From Deroplatys truncata (lineage: Eukaryota > Arthropoda > Insecta > Mantodea > Mantidae), in contig CM060984.1 of assembly GCA_030765065.1 (NCBI GenBank), forward strand, positions 97,755,488-97,819,487: 64,000 nt of DNA, given 5' to 3'. Under the pieces are notes generated by a model, which made no database searches, was not told where the DNA came from, and saw nothing but the letters and a program-made list of their open reading frames with translations. The translations under genes and the position numbers were made by a program. How positions within the stretch are numbered: the first letter of the stretch is position 1; each line of letters opens with the position of its first letter. Positions 44,646 through 56,404 of the stretch are shown here, in pieces.

Positions 44646-46622
44646 CAGTGGCGGCTCGTGATTTGTAATTTTGGGACGGAGGCAGGTGATGGTTTCTTAT
44701 TAAGCACCTTTACACAACAGGTTTTATTCTACAATTTACCAAAATATATATGTAATCAAATCAACCACACAAATCAAAATATTATTCATATAATTTCTAA
44801 TTTAGTTTACTGCATGTATTATTCAGCACGTACAAAATCCTATGCATTCGTGAAATTCAGAAATAAAACGTGCCATAAAACGCATATATCAGAGCCAGCG
44901 TAAATTAAATTAAACTCGTAATTATAGTATTATTCCCTTGAGTAACAGGAACCCTTTTGTGATTTATATTATTCTGTGCAACCGTGTGTTAATGAATCGG
45001 TTAAAATTTCAATGGAGAACATACAGTATTGTAACAAACGGCTATTCAGTGCTTTTTTCACAAAATAAATGATTTGTAAATCTTGTTCACACACACCTAC
45101 ACATCGATAAGTCTCCATTTCGTGAGCACATTTCTTAAGTTGGCGGCGCCGTGGCTGAGTGGTTAGACCGCTCGCCTCCCACTGAGGCGGCCCGGGTTCA
45201 ATCCCAGGGACCTGCATGTGGGATTTGTGGTGGACGAAGCGGCGTCTGGGCGGGTTTTCTCCGGGTTCTCCGTTTCCCCCACCATTCATTCCACCAACTG
45301 CTCCATCATCACCTTTCCTTTCATCCATTTCACCCACATTTCGTTTCATCTACTTCCTTCATCCCATACCAGGCATCGGGCTGATCACCCATCCTGGATG
45401 TTCTGTCTGATCCATGAGTGTCTGCTCCTCGACGGGTCTCTGACCCCAGACACCCGCTTGTAAGTCCTGGGGGTGTAAGTCCTACATGAGAGGAGGGTAA
45501 ACAGATAATGAATGAATGAATTTCTTAAGTTCCTACCTTCTATTCTATATTCATTCAGGCGTCAGAGTAAGAACATAAATGCTTAAGCGGGAATGCTTGG
45601 AGTTTATATTTGCTGTTTGCCAAATGTATCTGTATCTAAATGTGTATGTGAGGCAAGCAATTAATATGCATTGCAAAATGTTCAGGAGTATAAAGTGACC
45701 TGTAAAAAAATTATTATTCATCTTGCATCCATTGGCTTCAAATAAAATAAAACAAACCTTGACTATAACTAAACTAACTGATTAATATTCTCATAGATGA
45801 AATCCATTCTCCTCTCCTTTTGTTCAGCAAAATGGTTGAAATCAGGGCCTTCTCAATATAGCATGTGGCTAAAGCATTAAGTCTGCCTTTTTTCTATTTA
45901 CACTGTTCATTAGGATTTCGTAATTAATTAATTTGCACTGTATTAACTGTTTAAGCCAGGTATTTTACACAACCCTGCACGCAGCTAACCTGTACGCGTG
46001 TGAATCGCAGCACTATGTGAGGGCGCGTGCACTGCGATTATGTGACGTGCAAACAAAAGTCACCAACATAGATTGTAGTATAAGGGGAATTATTTATTTT
46101 CTGCTGTGAATCGGTTTAACTCTACAATGTTATACTTGAAATCACAGTATAACTTAAGAATTTAATTAAGTTTTAAATCAGTTCATACAACCAATTAAAT
46201 TTTAGATAGGACTGACTACATTTTTTTCTATGGTGGCGGCAGTGAAATTCAATGACTCCACATAGAAAGACCGCTGGAGAAAAAACCATTAGCGAAGCGT
46301 CTCGGACTCCGCCAAGCTGTTATACCTCTCTGCACCCCTCGCCTCAATTGAATCCCACTCCTGCGCAAGTTCTCAACGCTATCAGTATCTACAAACGCAA
46401 GGTTTCCCAGACGGACTTGGTGTAGTCCGAAATATACTCCGTAATGAAAACATTCGCGCTACTCACTGTATAAACTTTGCAAAAACATTTCAAACCAAAC
46501 AAAATCTAAAGAATTAATCGAGGAGTGCATAGATATCTGGTTTTATCCGTTCTTTCATGTTTTTATTTTTTATTTATGGGGGAGGGCGCTGCCCTAGAGT
46601 CCTTCATCACCAGCCAACACTG
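44646..46622. mobile_element. hAT-like non-autonomous element, with nested SINE
   Basis: Left end CAGTGGCGGCTCGTGAT and inverted right end CAGTGTTGGCTGGTGAT, 17-nt terminal repeats with 14 matches. Flanks GGGAGCAT (44638-44645) and GGTAGTAT (46623-46630) fit an 8-bp target duplication with two changes, the length hAT transposases produce. Removing the SINE (45142-45519) leaves about 1.6 kb. No dimerisation/BED or catalytic motif was found, so it would depend on a transposase elsewhere. Orientation unknown. Confidence 0.7.
45142..45519 (+). mobile_element. tRNA-derived SINE (family A) with 12-bp target duplication
   Basis: A-box TGGCTGAGTGG (45152-45162), B-box GGGTTCAATCC (45194-45204), CT-rich body, GAGGAGGGTAAACAG and an (AATG)n tail. 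ATTTCTTAAGTT occurs at 45130-45141 and 45520-45531. Very close to the copy at 32739-33115. It sits inside the hAT-like element, so it is younger than that. Confidence 0.92.
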
Positions 46623-49600
46623 GGTAGTATATACAATGGATGAACAGTATCCGCCATTTTGAGAAAATGCTAGTTTTAACCTTGGAGAGAAATACCTTTT
46701 CGTGTGCTTTTGCATTATATTTGATTTTCTATTCGTCATATTGTGGGCGTTTCGTAATGCATGCTAATAGTAGAAAAGGAAACCGATTGTGTTCAGAATT
46801 CTAGACATGGAAATTAACTTTTTGCATTTTTTCCGAAATATAGACTGAGATAAGTAAACGTTAAGTTTAATTGGTAATGCATAGTTATGAACAATAGGAT
46901 ATTAATTCCAACCAGAGTAACGTAGTATTCAAGTTATAGATGCAATTAAAACGTTTGCATTGCCCCAGTGAAAGGAATCATTACCTTCATTTATTTTCAT
47001 TATTGCACCTGTCGTATGTAAACGCTTAGCTGGGAATTCATTGATGTGCATTTAATTCAATGCTAACGCCTTTGAAAACAAATGCACCAGATTGCAATTG
47101 TTTTTAAAATCGGGGATTAATATGCTGGGAAACATGTCTACGTCCTTCACTAACTTGAATATGTTTAGGTTTGCAAACTTATATCTACCGCCTTGGATTA
47201 TTCAGTGCAACTTCCTTCCATTTTGCTGTATGTACTATTAACAAGCTTTTTTCAAAACATTTTTCAGTTGATATAAGCACATTTTAATTGGATTAATTAA
47301 TGTATTTCCGATTTTGTAGAATTAACCTTTTTAAAATTCTTGCTTCGAATTTGACTGGGATTTTCCATTAGGTTTCATACATAAAAAAATATCTTAAGAG
47401 CTAAAACTGGTTTGCTGCCCCTTGTGCTGGAATTCTAATCTCTTTGTGGTTTATTTCATTGCACTGCAGAAAGTAATCGGCAGCTGTTAATGGGTAATTT
47501 GGAATTGTTAAGCTGTAAATAAGGTATTCTTGTCCCAAGAAAGTTTCATTGAAATTGAAACAGCTGTCCTCTTGTGCTTTCTCGATTTCAACATGGAAGT
47601 CGACGTTGCGCCTGGGCCTCATACTGATTTAAGAAACCGCCTTTGAGTGTCCGATCAATATGTTCTTTAATTTGTGACATAGGTATAAAGTACAACATAT
47701 ATTCCTTTAAACACTTTAGTCCAGCGAAGCCCAATCTGTTCTATTAAGAGCTAATGTTCAAGGTCCGTAGTTCACCCCACCTACCATATTTGAAGAGAAT
47801 AACAAGTTAAACCAATGAAGTTTCAGTTCTTGGCAGCACGAGTGGAAATAGTGGGAAGGGAAGCTCCCTTCATCCCCTATGTCTGTAAGGTTGCGTATCC
47901 CTGCTCTAGTCCTTCGCTAACAGTAACTTCACCTTCCCCTTGACTCGCCTCCCGAGCTTCTAGCTGAGAGACGGGAGCAACAGAGAGTTGCTAACTGACG
48001 TTAGGGATCATTCAGTTGGCTGATGCTGGTGTATTGTCTTACAGTGTCTTAACATTCAACATGAATATCTGCTATTTTATATATGTGATTTTGCATGCCT
48101 TAAAGACAGACTAATTTGTTATTAATATTCAGAATGAGTGTTTTCAACGGTATAAATGAGAATTACACTTCGTATTAGTAATGACACCATACTTAAAAGG
48201 ATCCAATACCTATCTTTTGTTTTATCGATGAAGTCCTTTTACGCCATTAGAAAGATAAACATCGTAAAAGACGTCTGAAAACTTACATTCTCTGTAACCC
48301 TTTCCCTTAAATGAACCTGGATGATTTTGTATCCTTTACCATCTTGTAACGACCATGGGAAGGTACTTATCCACCCAAAGAATAAAGGCATCTGGTTGTT
48401 TTCCGGCGCCGCCATAAACTTGACATATTGTATAGTTTTACTTGCTTGTTCTTCTGTTTATTCTACCAGTGAGTTCTAAAATGGTTGCTCCAGCAGCAGG
48501 TGGTCCATTTTTTGGTCCGTGCCTTTCAGCGAAAAGTTCTTCTGGTAAAACTTGAAAGTTTCCCTTGGAAAATAAAAAAATGGGGAAGTTACCTTTCTAT
48601 CGATGCGCCATTCTGCTACGGAGCTATTATTGTGGGGATGGGGGAAGCTGGATTCTTCTGTGTGTTAAGGAAAAGTAGGACGTGAGAAAATAAAAAGAAG
48701 CCAGCCAAAAAGGGGCAGTAAACCAGTTGATGCGTCTAGTCCGACTTTGTGCATCCCACTTTTTTCTTTCTTTTTCCGGTTTTCCTTTCTTTGAAAACAA
48801 GTCCTTTTGACCGAAAATTGTAGCCTGCTTTCTTGTAGACACTTTATTTTGATTTCATATCTCCTAAATAAGTTCACTGTTTAGACGAACATAAATTCGA
48901 GGATCCCTGGCACAGGTAGAACAGAAGATTTTTACTCGCCAAAATAACGGAGAGAAGATTCTAAATTATATGCAAAATAAGGTACAATGAAGCATATGGT
49001 GATGTACATAAGAATAGTACGTGATTTAACAGAATTGAAAAAAAGACTTTAAAATGCGAGGAGAGGCCATGTAATTTTTATTCTGCTATATGTACACATG
49101 ACACATGCATAGGTATAGGTTATACAACGGAGGGGTATACCTCGCGCACTGTTACCTATATATTATAGCTACCACTCCCCTAGGAGGAAAGAACGAAGTA
49201 AAGGAACCACAGAGGCCTTCCAGACCACAGAAAAGTGCGGAAGTCCCTAACTGTTGCAGGCTGCCTAGAGAGGGCTATGAACAACCCGCCTACCAAGCAG
49301 CCCCCTAGTGTCCACTTAAGACGTGTACATTCCATATTATTTTGGGGTCATCGATGATAACTATGTTAACTGTAATGTTATCTACTTGAGTGCTCATTAA
49401 GAGCTGGCTGAAGCATCAAAATGGCGACCAGTACCACTTTTAAAACGCAGTGTATATGTATACCTGAACTAAATTTATTTTCAAATAAACATCAGATCGA
49501 TTGCAGTGTTGCCACATTCATTGTCATCGATTACTGGTATTAAAAAAACATTAAGAAGTTGCTATCATGGTGGAACATTTTGAGCCGAAAATTGAAGAGG

Positions 49601-49688
49601 CATGGCAAATAAGTTGTGCTACTTTGGTTTCTAATAAATTAAAATCAAGTACAATAGAGCATTATCGTGCATTAAAAAGAAAGATGAT
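46623..49688. other. About 3 kb without a recognised gene
   Basis: Frames of 60-73 codons only (for example 47401-47622 minus, Asn/Glu-rich, with a soluble-protein-like composition but no known match). A GC-richer patch at 47860-48000 and one at 49100-49320 could be unrecognised repeats. No terminal repeats or catalytic motifs. Confidence 0.35.
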
Positions 49689-50690
49689 GCGTTACATTGA
49701 CATGACTTTTCTACTCACTCTTCCATAAACTATTCTTACCAAAGTTTATTATTCTGGCTACTTCTTGTAGCTATAGAAAATCTTTCAGTTCACATTTACA
49801 CATTCCTTTGCGGGATACAGCAGGTAATCAATAGTCAAGTCAGATGTTTAAAGAGTGTGCCGCTATAGGATGGTTTTGAAACTGCATCTTACCTTATCTT
49901 CCTTAAGGGAAGAGAGGAGATGTGCACCTATGCCCCACGAGGGGGCTCCCCGAGAGGAAGGATGTGGGGAGAGGAGATAACGGGGGACCGGATCCAGGAG
50001 CGATGGTACAGCAATAACAGGGTCCTTTATTTTCCAGAAGCAGACACCCCGGCAGACCGGGGACCTGCCCTACACAGAGGGTGTTCAACGTCCTTGAAAT
50101 TCCATACTCTTTGCATGACTATGAGAGAAAAGAAAAGGAAAAATGACTTCCCATTTGCTTAAGTATTTAAAAATTAAAACCAATAGAATACGTATCTAGG
50201 AAATGGTTAACTCAAAAAGGAACAAATTGTGTGCTGCTTTAACAAGATCTACATTTGTTTGTGGTAAGATTTTGTCTATCTCTTAGGTTTACCAATTATG
50301 CGAAACTCATTCAAAATGAAGAGGAATTCAGAGGCTATTCCCAGAATATTCCAGATATATGTTTCATTTGTCGTGAAAATGTCTTAAACTTGTGGTATTT
50401 TAACTCGTTAGAGCCATTCTAGAGAAAATGAAAATTTTCTAAAAAATGTCATCTTAAGGTTAGTTTGGGGCGGGGGGACTTTATGAGAATCTTCGAGTCG
50501 CACCTTGGATGATACTAAGCTTAGTACTTAAAAACCGATTTTTTGTTTTTGAGTTATACATTCGCAAACACAGACATGCACACCCGGACCTTTTTCTAAA
50601 AATGCGTTTCTGTTTTGCTTTTTTTTGTAGGGGATTGGATTCAGGGAGTCTCAAATCTTTATTTCCGGAGGTGAAGTGTCGGAATTTTAA
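49689..50690 (-). mobile_element. HINE-like element split by SINE-like sequence (copy H28)
   Basis: Minus-strand copy: right-end motif GACTTTTCTACTC (about 49702 in plus orientation), core up to about 49887, SINE-C piece, then core again from GAAATTCCATACTC (50095) to the left third (ATTTCCGGAGGTGAAG at about 50661). The final left motif is lost. The microsatellite is decayed (GCAAACACAGACATGCACACC). Confidence 0.75.
49888..50093 (-). mobile_element. SINE family C 3' fragment
   Basis: On the minus strand, CTTCCTCTCGGGGAGCCCCC followed by GTGGGGCATAGGTGCAC matches the 3' part of 7381-7851 with a few changes. The rest is GC-rich and unrelated to the flanking HINE. The tRNA-like head is absent. 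Confidence 0.65.
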
Positions 50691-50939
50691 CGAGACGGAA
50701 GACAGGCTACGGCGCGAATCAGAGTTGCTTAATAATGATAGTCTTAACATGGCTAACATTGAATAACTTCATGATATAACCGTAAGTTTTTCATGCATTT
50801 AACGATAAATTTATTTTTTGTTTAAAATATGGATAAATAAGGCGACTGTTATTTCATTTTCTCGGGCCATGATTGGGCTAGAAGTGCAGCGTGATTTATG
50901 AAGAACGGACACATTTATTTCTCTAATTGTTTCAAAACG

Positions 50940-51966
50940 AGTTGTGCTAGTGACAACTTATTATACCTGAAATGCAGAGGAACTTTGGGAGAGTATTTAT
51001 CTCTATAGCAAATGTTGAAAATGTCCTCTATCCTGCATAAGGCACAACTCAACACGTTGTTCCATGTTACTGGCCACGCGTTGGAGAAGTCTGTTGTCAA
51101 TAGCTTGAATCTCCTGTGTAATGTTGTGGTTCAGGTCGTCCAATGTCTGGGGACGTGTGGCATAAACCATGTCTTTTAAGCAACCCCATAGAAAGAAGAC
51201 CAACGATGTCAAATCCGGAGATCTCGGTGGCCACCGGTTCTAGGAAATTATTCGGTCGTCAAAGAAAGTTGCAATTAGTGCCATGAATTCATTTGATGTA
51301 TTGCATGTAGCGCTGCCCTGCTGAAAATATCCTTGACTCAGCCCTACATCGTCTAGTTGCTCAGCAAACTCCATGAAAATCCGTCGGTACTCTGAGGTGT
51401 TCACATTGTTTTAAAAAAAATGGTCCTACTATTCTCTATGCGGATATTGCGCACCAAACTCCGATTTTAATTTTAATTGAGTTACTTGAGTTCACATAGC
51501 CGTATAAATGGAAACATGTTTCATCTGAGTACAACGTGATGAACAATATGGCAGGACTTTGCACAATCAACGCCTGAAACCAACGACAATAATTCAGGCG
51601 TCTATCCTTATCTGGTTCCTGTAACTGATGGACAACCGTAATCCTATACGGCTTTAGGTCTGCAATTTTCATAGCTCTCTGACACATTGAGTAGTTGTTC
51701 CATGTACCCCGCGATAAAAGTCTTAATGATATTTTGGGTGACTGATCCAGTCGTGCTCTTACGTCAACAACAACAACCGTGGGAAGCCTAGATGAACGAG
51801 TTTTGCCTTTTTCACTCACCGAGATCCAGTTGTTTCCAATTTGTTTACCAGTTCCAGTATTGTGTTTCTTTGGGGAGGGTCCCGAACACCAAATTCTCTC
51901 TAGAATGCCCTTTGAGTACCTGTAATTGAATTCGTAATCTAGTATTGCTTTACAAGAAAGAGTCAT
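50940..51966 (-). pseudogene. Tc1/mariner-superfamily transposase, arthropod type, catalytically dead
   Basis: The most complete transposase here. Minus strand in three frames: 51966-51436 (176 codons; LSLRLLSRGTWNNYSMCQRA helix-turn-helix, PYRITVVHQLQEPDKDRR, LYSDETCFHLYGYVN with the first Asp); about 51435-51213 (FMEFAEQLDDVGLSQGYFQQ, then GSATCNT, where the family has QQDGATCHT); 51212-51003 (WPPRSPDLTSLVFFLWGCLK, where the family has Asp for the Val; then MEQRVELCLMQDRGHF). Two of three catalytic acids are replaced (Asp to Gly, Asp to Val). No terminal repeats found. Confidence 0.82.
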
Positions 51967-52233
51967 TCATTTAATGTGTACTGCATTTTCACGTTGACTA
52001 GAATAAAATCTCAAAAATAATTGCCGACAATAAAACTAACAATTACGAATAAAAATGAACATCTGCGCATCTAGTAACAGGCAATCGAAACTTGAGAACA
52101 TTCTACTTAATTTGGTGCTAAAATTGGGGCATGGAGTGAATTTCGAACAGAATAATTAAAGAAAGAAATGTGTCAGTTCTTCATAAATATAAGGTGATTT
52201 CAGTACGCGCGGTACCGGTCTATCTTGTTAGCA

Positions 52234-52287
52234 CTGAATTTTCGGTGAAATGCAATACTTAAATATAGGTAAGCAGCGGAGAAAGTA
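52234..52287 (-). mobile_element. HINE left-end scrap (copy H29)
   Basis: TTCGGTGAAATGCAATACTT and GCGGAGAAAGTAAAA on the plus strand are the reverse complement of the family's left end. About 55 bp only. Confidence 0.6.
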
Positions 52288-52744
52288 AAAAGTGGTTAGA
52301 TGTGAAGTTCATTTGCTTAGCTTCGCCTGGTATGCTCAAGTGAATATCTATATATGTGTAAATTAAATGCATATTAAGAAATGAAAGCATAAGTAAAGAT
52401 ACTGAAATGATAAAATTTTAACTATAATATGACTTATACTCCATGTTTGAAATAATGAAAAGATTAAACCTTATAGCTGAGATATGAGCAGCGCCTTAGA
52501 AATAGTAACGTAGATGGATAGTTTAGGTTGGCTGCAACGAATGCGAGAAAAGCAATTCCCGGGCAAGCTAGTTAACAAACACGATTGCCCAAAAATTCAA
52601 TATACGTGTTGTAGTAATTTTCAATATTTTGAATTTTATAAGGTATACATTCTTCGGAAAACAGCAAAGGCGTTTCAGTTTTTTAGGTTCAGTATTTTAA
52701 CATTAACTTCTTAGTATTAACTCGTAATACAACTGTAATGAGCT

Positions 52745-53029
52745 ATGTTTAATCAATTACCAAATGCAGAGACATGTGATTCATTGTGTGTCAAAACCCA
52801 GTACGACTGTGGGTTAACTTCCACGTGTTGCCCATTCTGCACGTTGTTGCGCCCCCATATAAACGGTTGTTCGTTGAAATATCGGAAACCTGTTAACTTG
52901 TGTGCAGGTATCTCTGTCTCTTGTCCTGCAGGAATCATTAAACCGTTATCACTTGTTGGTTTCGGTACTCCAAATACGGGGCTTTTAATGAGAACCACGC
53001 AAGGAAGGAGGGCATTTCGATACGAGTGA
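52745..53029. other. Overlapping open frames of unknown meaning
   Basis: Plus strand 94 codons (Cys-rich) and minus strand 81 codons (52753-52998). The minus frame has an ordinary soluble-protein composition (for example GQHVEVNPQSYW and QETEIPAHKLTGF) and is the more protein-like, but I do not recognise it and see no introns, promoter or element ends. It may be a relic exon or a transposon piece. Confidence 0.3.
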
Positions 53030-53206
53030 TAATTAATGTCATACCCTGATGAAAACTATAGGCCCATTACTCAGTCAACCTCGAGGAAAAGTATCCCAAA
53101 TCGTTAACGTAGGCTTGCTCCTGGTTCAAGTCAAGAGTCATTCAAAAATCTGTGACAGAGTACACAGAAATCAGCTTCTTTATATATAACCAGCGTTTAC
53201 GTTACA

Positions 53207-53579
53207 GGCGGTGCCGTGGCCGTGTGTTTAGACCGCTCGCCTCTTACCAAGGCGGCTTGGGTTCGATACCCGCATGTGGGATTTGTGGTGAACAAAACAG
53301 CGTCTGAGCTGGTTCTCCGGTTTCCCCAACCATTTCATTCCACCGGTGCTCCATCTTCACCTTTCCTGTCATCCATCTCGCTCACTTTCATGTATCATCT
53401 ACTTCCTCGCTTTCATCCCAGGCGTCGGGCTGATCACCCAGCCTGGCTGTTCCCTCTCTCCGATCCAAAGAGTCTCTCTGCTCCTCGACAGGCGTCTGAC
53501 CCCAGTCATTGGCTTGTAAATCCTGGGGGTGGAAGTCCTACATAAGAGGAAGGTAAACAGGTGCAGAAGAAGAAGAAGC
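53207..53579 (+). mobile_element. tRNA-derived SINE (family A), older copy
   Basis: A-box degraded to TGGCCGTGTGT; B-box GGGTTCGATAC (53259-53269). Body as in the other two copies with many substitutions. Tail GCAGAAGAAGAAGAAG instead of AATG units. Flanks TTACGTTACA (53197-53206) and TTAAATTACA (53580-53589) match at 8 of 10, consistent with an aged duplication. Confidence 0.85.
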
Positions 53580-53603
53580 TTAAATTACAGTTTGTCACTT
53601 TTT

Positions 53604-54454
53604 ACTTTCTCTACCACGTATATTAAGTAAGAAAAGTATTGCATTCCAACCAAAAATTCCATACCAAGATTTCACCGGAAATACATGTTTTGAGGCCTCC
53701 TGAATCCAAAAAAAGTATTTTTGAAAACATGTCCGTGTGTTTGTCTGTGTATCTGTCTGTGAACAGCATAACTCAGAAACGAACAGTCGGATAAACACCA
53801 AACTTGGTATTTAGGTTCAGTATCTTCCAGAGATGCGACACAAAGGTTTTCAAGAAAATCCCCCACCCCAGATTACCCTTTACATGGAACATTTTTTTAA
53901 AACTTTAATTTTCTTAAAACGGCTCTAAAGATTTTGATTAAAATATCATATATTTAAGATATTTTCATGGAAAATAAAATGTATAACTTGAATTTTCTGG
54001 GAATGTCTCCAAAAGTATTCTTCATTGTGAACGACTTTTGCATAACTGGTAAACCATAAGAGATAGACAAAATTTTACTACATAAAAATGTAGATCGCGT
54101 TAAAATACATAATTTATATTATATACATTTATTTGTTGAGTGAACCATTTTTGAGATATTGCTCGTTATTCCCTTAAATTTTCCTATACTTATACTTTTT
54201 CTCAAATGGGAATTCGTTATTAATTTTTTTGGGCCTGGTAATGCAAAGAGAATAGAATACTCCACATAGCAACCAGCTCTTAAAATATTTGACTATTGCT
54301 TAAAGCCTAGCAATTCCCCTTGCATCTACAAGAAAGTTAGCAATAAGCTTAACATCTCGATATTTCGATTAACATGAAACATATGGAGAATAAGCGTTTG
54401 TAAAAATTGTTTGTACAAGAGTAGAGAAAGTCATGTGAGTGTAACACAAAAAAT
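53604..54454 (+). mobile_element. HINE-like element, complete (copy H30)
   Basis: ACTTTCTCTACCACG at 53604, short GTGTGTTTGTCTGTGTATCTG, core, AGTAGAGAAAGTCATGTGAG at about 54423, with a stem-loop whose last base pairs are replaced by A residues. It begins 14 bp after the SINE's target duplication. Confidence 0.9.
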
Positions 54455-54710
54455 TTTGTATCGAGGTGGAGAAATGTAATAAACTTTAAAACAGAATATG
54501 CAAACAATCTTTCACAGAAAAAAAACATTTAATTTGTATGCATTTACTGTGCGTGCTATCTACTGAGACATGCTGGAAGTGAGACGGAGCTAGGTATACT
54601 TACATCTATGCAACGGCGCTGAAAGTTTTTCTAACAACTTGGATTTTCGTTAAAAATAGGCATTATCTGGAAAGGTCGCATCAGGGGAGGATTGGATTCC
54701 TTAATAATCA

Positions 54711-55040
54711 TATTGCTGTGCTACTCTTAAGGTTAACATGCGGCTACCTTTGCTTCTCGGAAACCTCTCAAGCACTGATAATCCATCGTGGAGTAAAACG
54801 GTTCTTCTGCTTTCAGTGACTGAACTGACGCGTTTATTGGTGCATTGTGAAACATCAGTAATATCACAATGTATTGTGAGAGGTTGCTGATGTTTCACAT
54901 TGCACCAGTGAGCATGTTGTTTCAGCCAAAGTAAGCAAAGAAATCGCTTCATTCCACGTGGAGCTAACAATGGCTGAGAGGCTACCAAGATGCAAAGGCA
55001 AGAGGCATGTTAACCTTTAGAGAAGTATAATAGCATTGTT
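54711..55040. repeat. Foldback element, about 330 bp
   Basis: Centred near 54871. The inner arms are TGGTGCATTGTGAAACATC at 54838 and its inverse at 54887-54907 (20 of 21 paired). The hairpin tip TCACAAT-GT-ATTGTGA is perfect. The outer arms, AAGGTTAACATGC on the left and GCATGTTAACCTTT on the right, continue to the ends. This is the shape of a palindromic MITE. The 95-codon minus frame is a by-product. Confidence 0.8.
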
Positions 55041-55631
55041 TAATATACACGTTTCCTATCAGCTAGTGGCATAATTTCTGATCTGAAAAGTCTGCGTGGT
55101 TCAGTCATTCTCGTCAGTTGTGTGTGTCTATTTAGAAGTGATGGATTAATTTGTTGTAAGAAAGAAAAGAGAATGGAGCTCTAATACCAGTGAGATGAAA
55201 CACGAAAATGCGAACGAAATAAATTCTGATTGTAAAACAGGCCCACCAAATAAAGCATTAGTGGAAAAGTGGAAAGCGTAATATAATTGATGCATATTTC
55301 GATATCTTGAGGAGACACCACTATTTGTATGTCGTTTGTGTGAGAACAGGAAAACGAAATGTATAATGTCATCATCAGGTAAGATGTAACATTAACATTC
55401 GCAACAAAGACGAGAACTCCACCGTTTAATTTTTTAATATAAACGGAAAAACAATAACATTTAATTAAGCATATTACTGTTTGCTTCAATTCACTATACA
55501 TAGTTCACTTCTGGAAGCCTCATTAATAATTATCATTTGGAAAATTTCGTATAAGATTCTCTGAAAATTTTTCAGTTTGCACAAATTTAAGTTTTGTACT
55601 ATGAAGAAGATGGTTTGTTGTATTGTTATTT
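55041..55631. other. Sequence beside LTR copy 2
   Basis: On the minus strand this would be the retroelement leader/interior, but no gag or pol motif is visible. The frame at 55181-55501 (106 codons minus) is hydrophobic and unrecognised. Confidence 0.3.
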
Positions 55632-55651
55632 GCCCCACGCTTTGGGAGCCA
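55632..55651 (-). other. Primer-binding-site-like motif (tRNA-Lys type)
   Basis: Minus strand TGGCTCCCAAAGCGTGGGGC, against the known tRNA-Lys1,2-type site TGGCGCCCAACGTGGGGC. It lies about 14 bases outside the end of LTR copy 2, where reverse-transcription priming sites sit. Confidence 0.6.
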
Positions 55652-55665
55652 ATTTGAAGAAGGTT

Positions 55666-56404
55666 TGTTGCTGCTACAGTATTTATATGTATCAGAGACA
55701 TGAATGTCTTAGCAGGGAGTGTTGCGACTGAAGAATGTAGGCTTACACATATTATAATTTTACTTCACTCCTTTTATTAATGCTTGACACAATTTAAATA
55801 ACACTTTCACTGATATAGAGAGCTGTGAGATTTTTTTCATTAATTACTTGCACTTTTTAACACACAAACTATTTTTGTCTCACTCTGAATACGTATTAAA
55901 CTTCTCGAGGACGCATCTCGCGTCCGGTTGGGAACACTGTCTACAAGCAACTGACTTCTGAATTTGTAAATTTTGCTTCATTTTTGTTTCCGATTGGCTA
56001 ATCCTAGTCCAATAGAATACCTTCATTTAACTAAAGCTTTTTCTGTTTGTTGATTGGCTATTTTATAAACTGTCACAAAAATTACATTATTGTTTCCAAG
56101 AATTACAAGTAGCATTGTTAAACTTTCAAATTCATTACTGCCTCAAGGTTACCTTATTGTTACCTCATTGTTAGCAAATTTTGACCTATTTCTCACAGTT
56201 CCTACATTATTAAATTACGTAATACATTCACATAACATTATTAAACATGTATACAATAATATAAACATATACAATGACTGTAATATACACTTTTTATATA
56301 TTGTTACATACACATATTGCTTTAAGGCGGGCTGTTATTGAATTTATATATTATATAATTAGACTGAAATATTTAAGTCTTAAAAATACCGCCTCAACTA
56401 TACA
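55666..56404 (-). mobile_element. LTR-like repeat, copy 2 (inverted relative to copy 1)
   Basis: On the minus strand it starts TGTATAG and ends GCAACA, about 739 bp, homologous over its length to 34395-35324. Both CCAAT boxes are retained (inverted ATTGGCTA at about 55993 and 56053). The two copies differ by many substitutions and indels and are 20 kb apart in opposite orientation, so they are not a single element's pair of LTRs. Confidence 0.65.
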
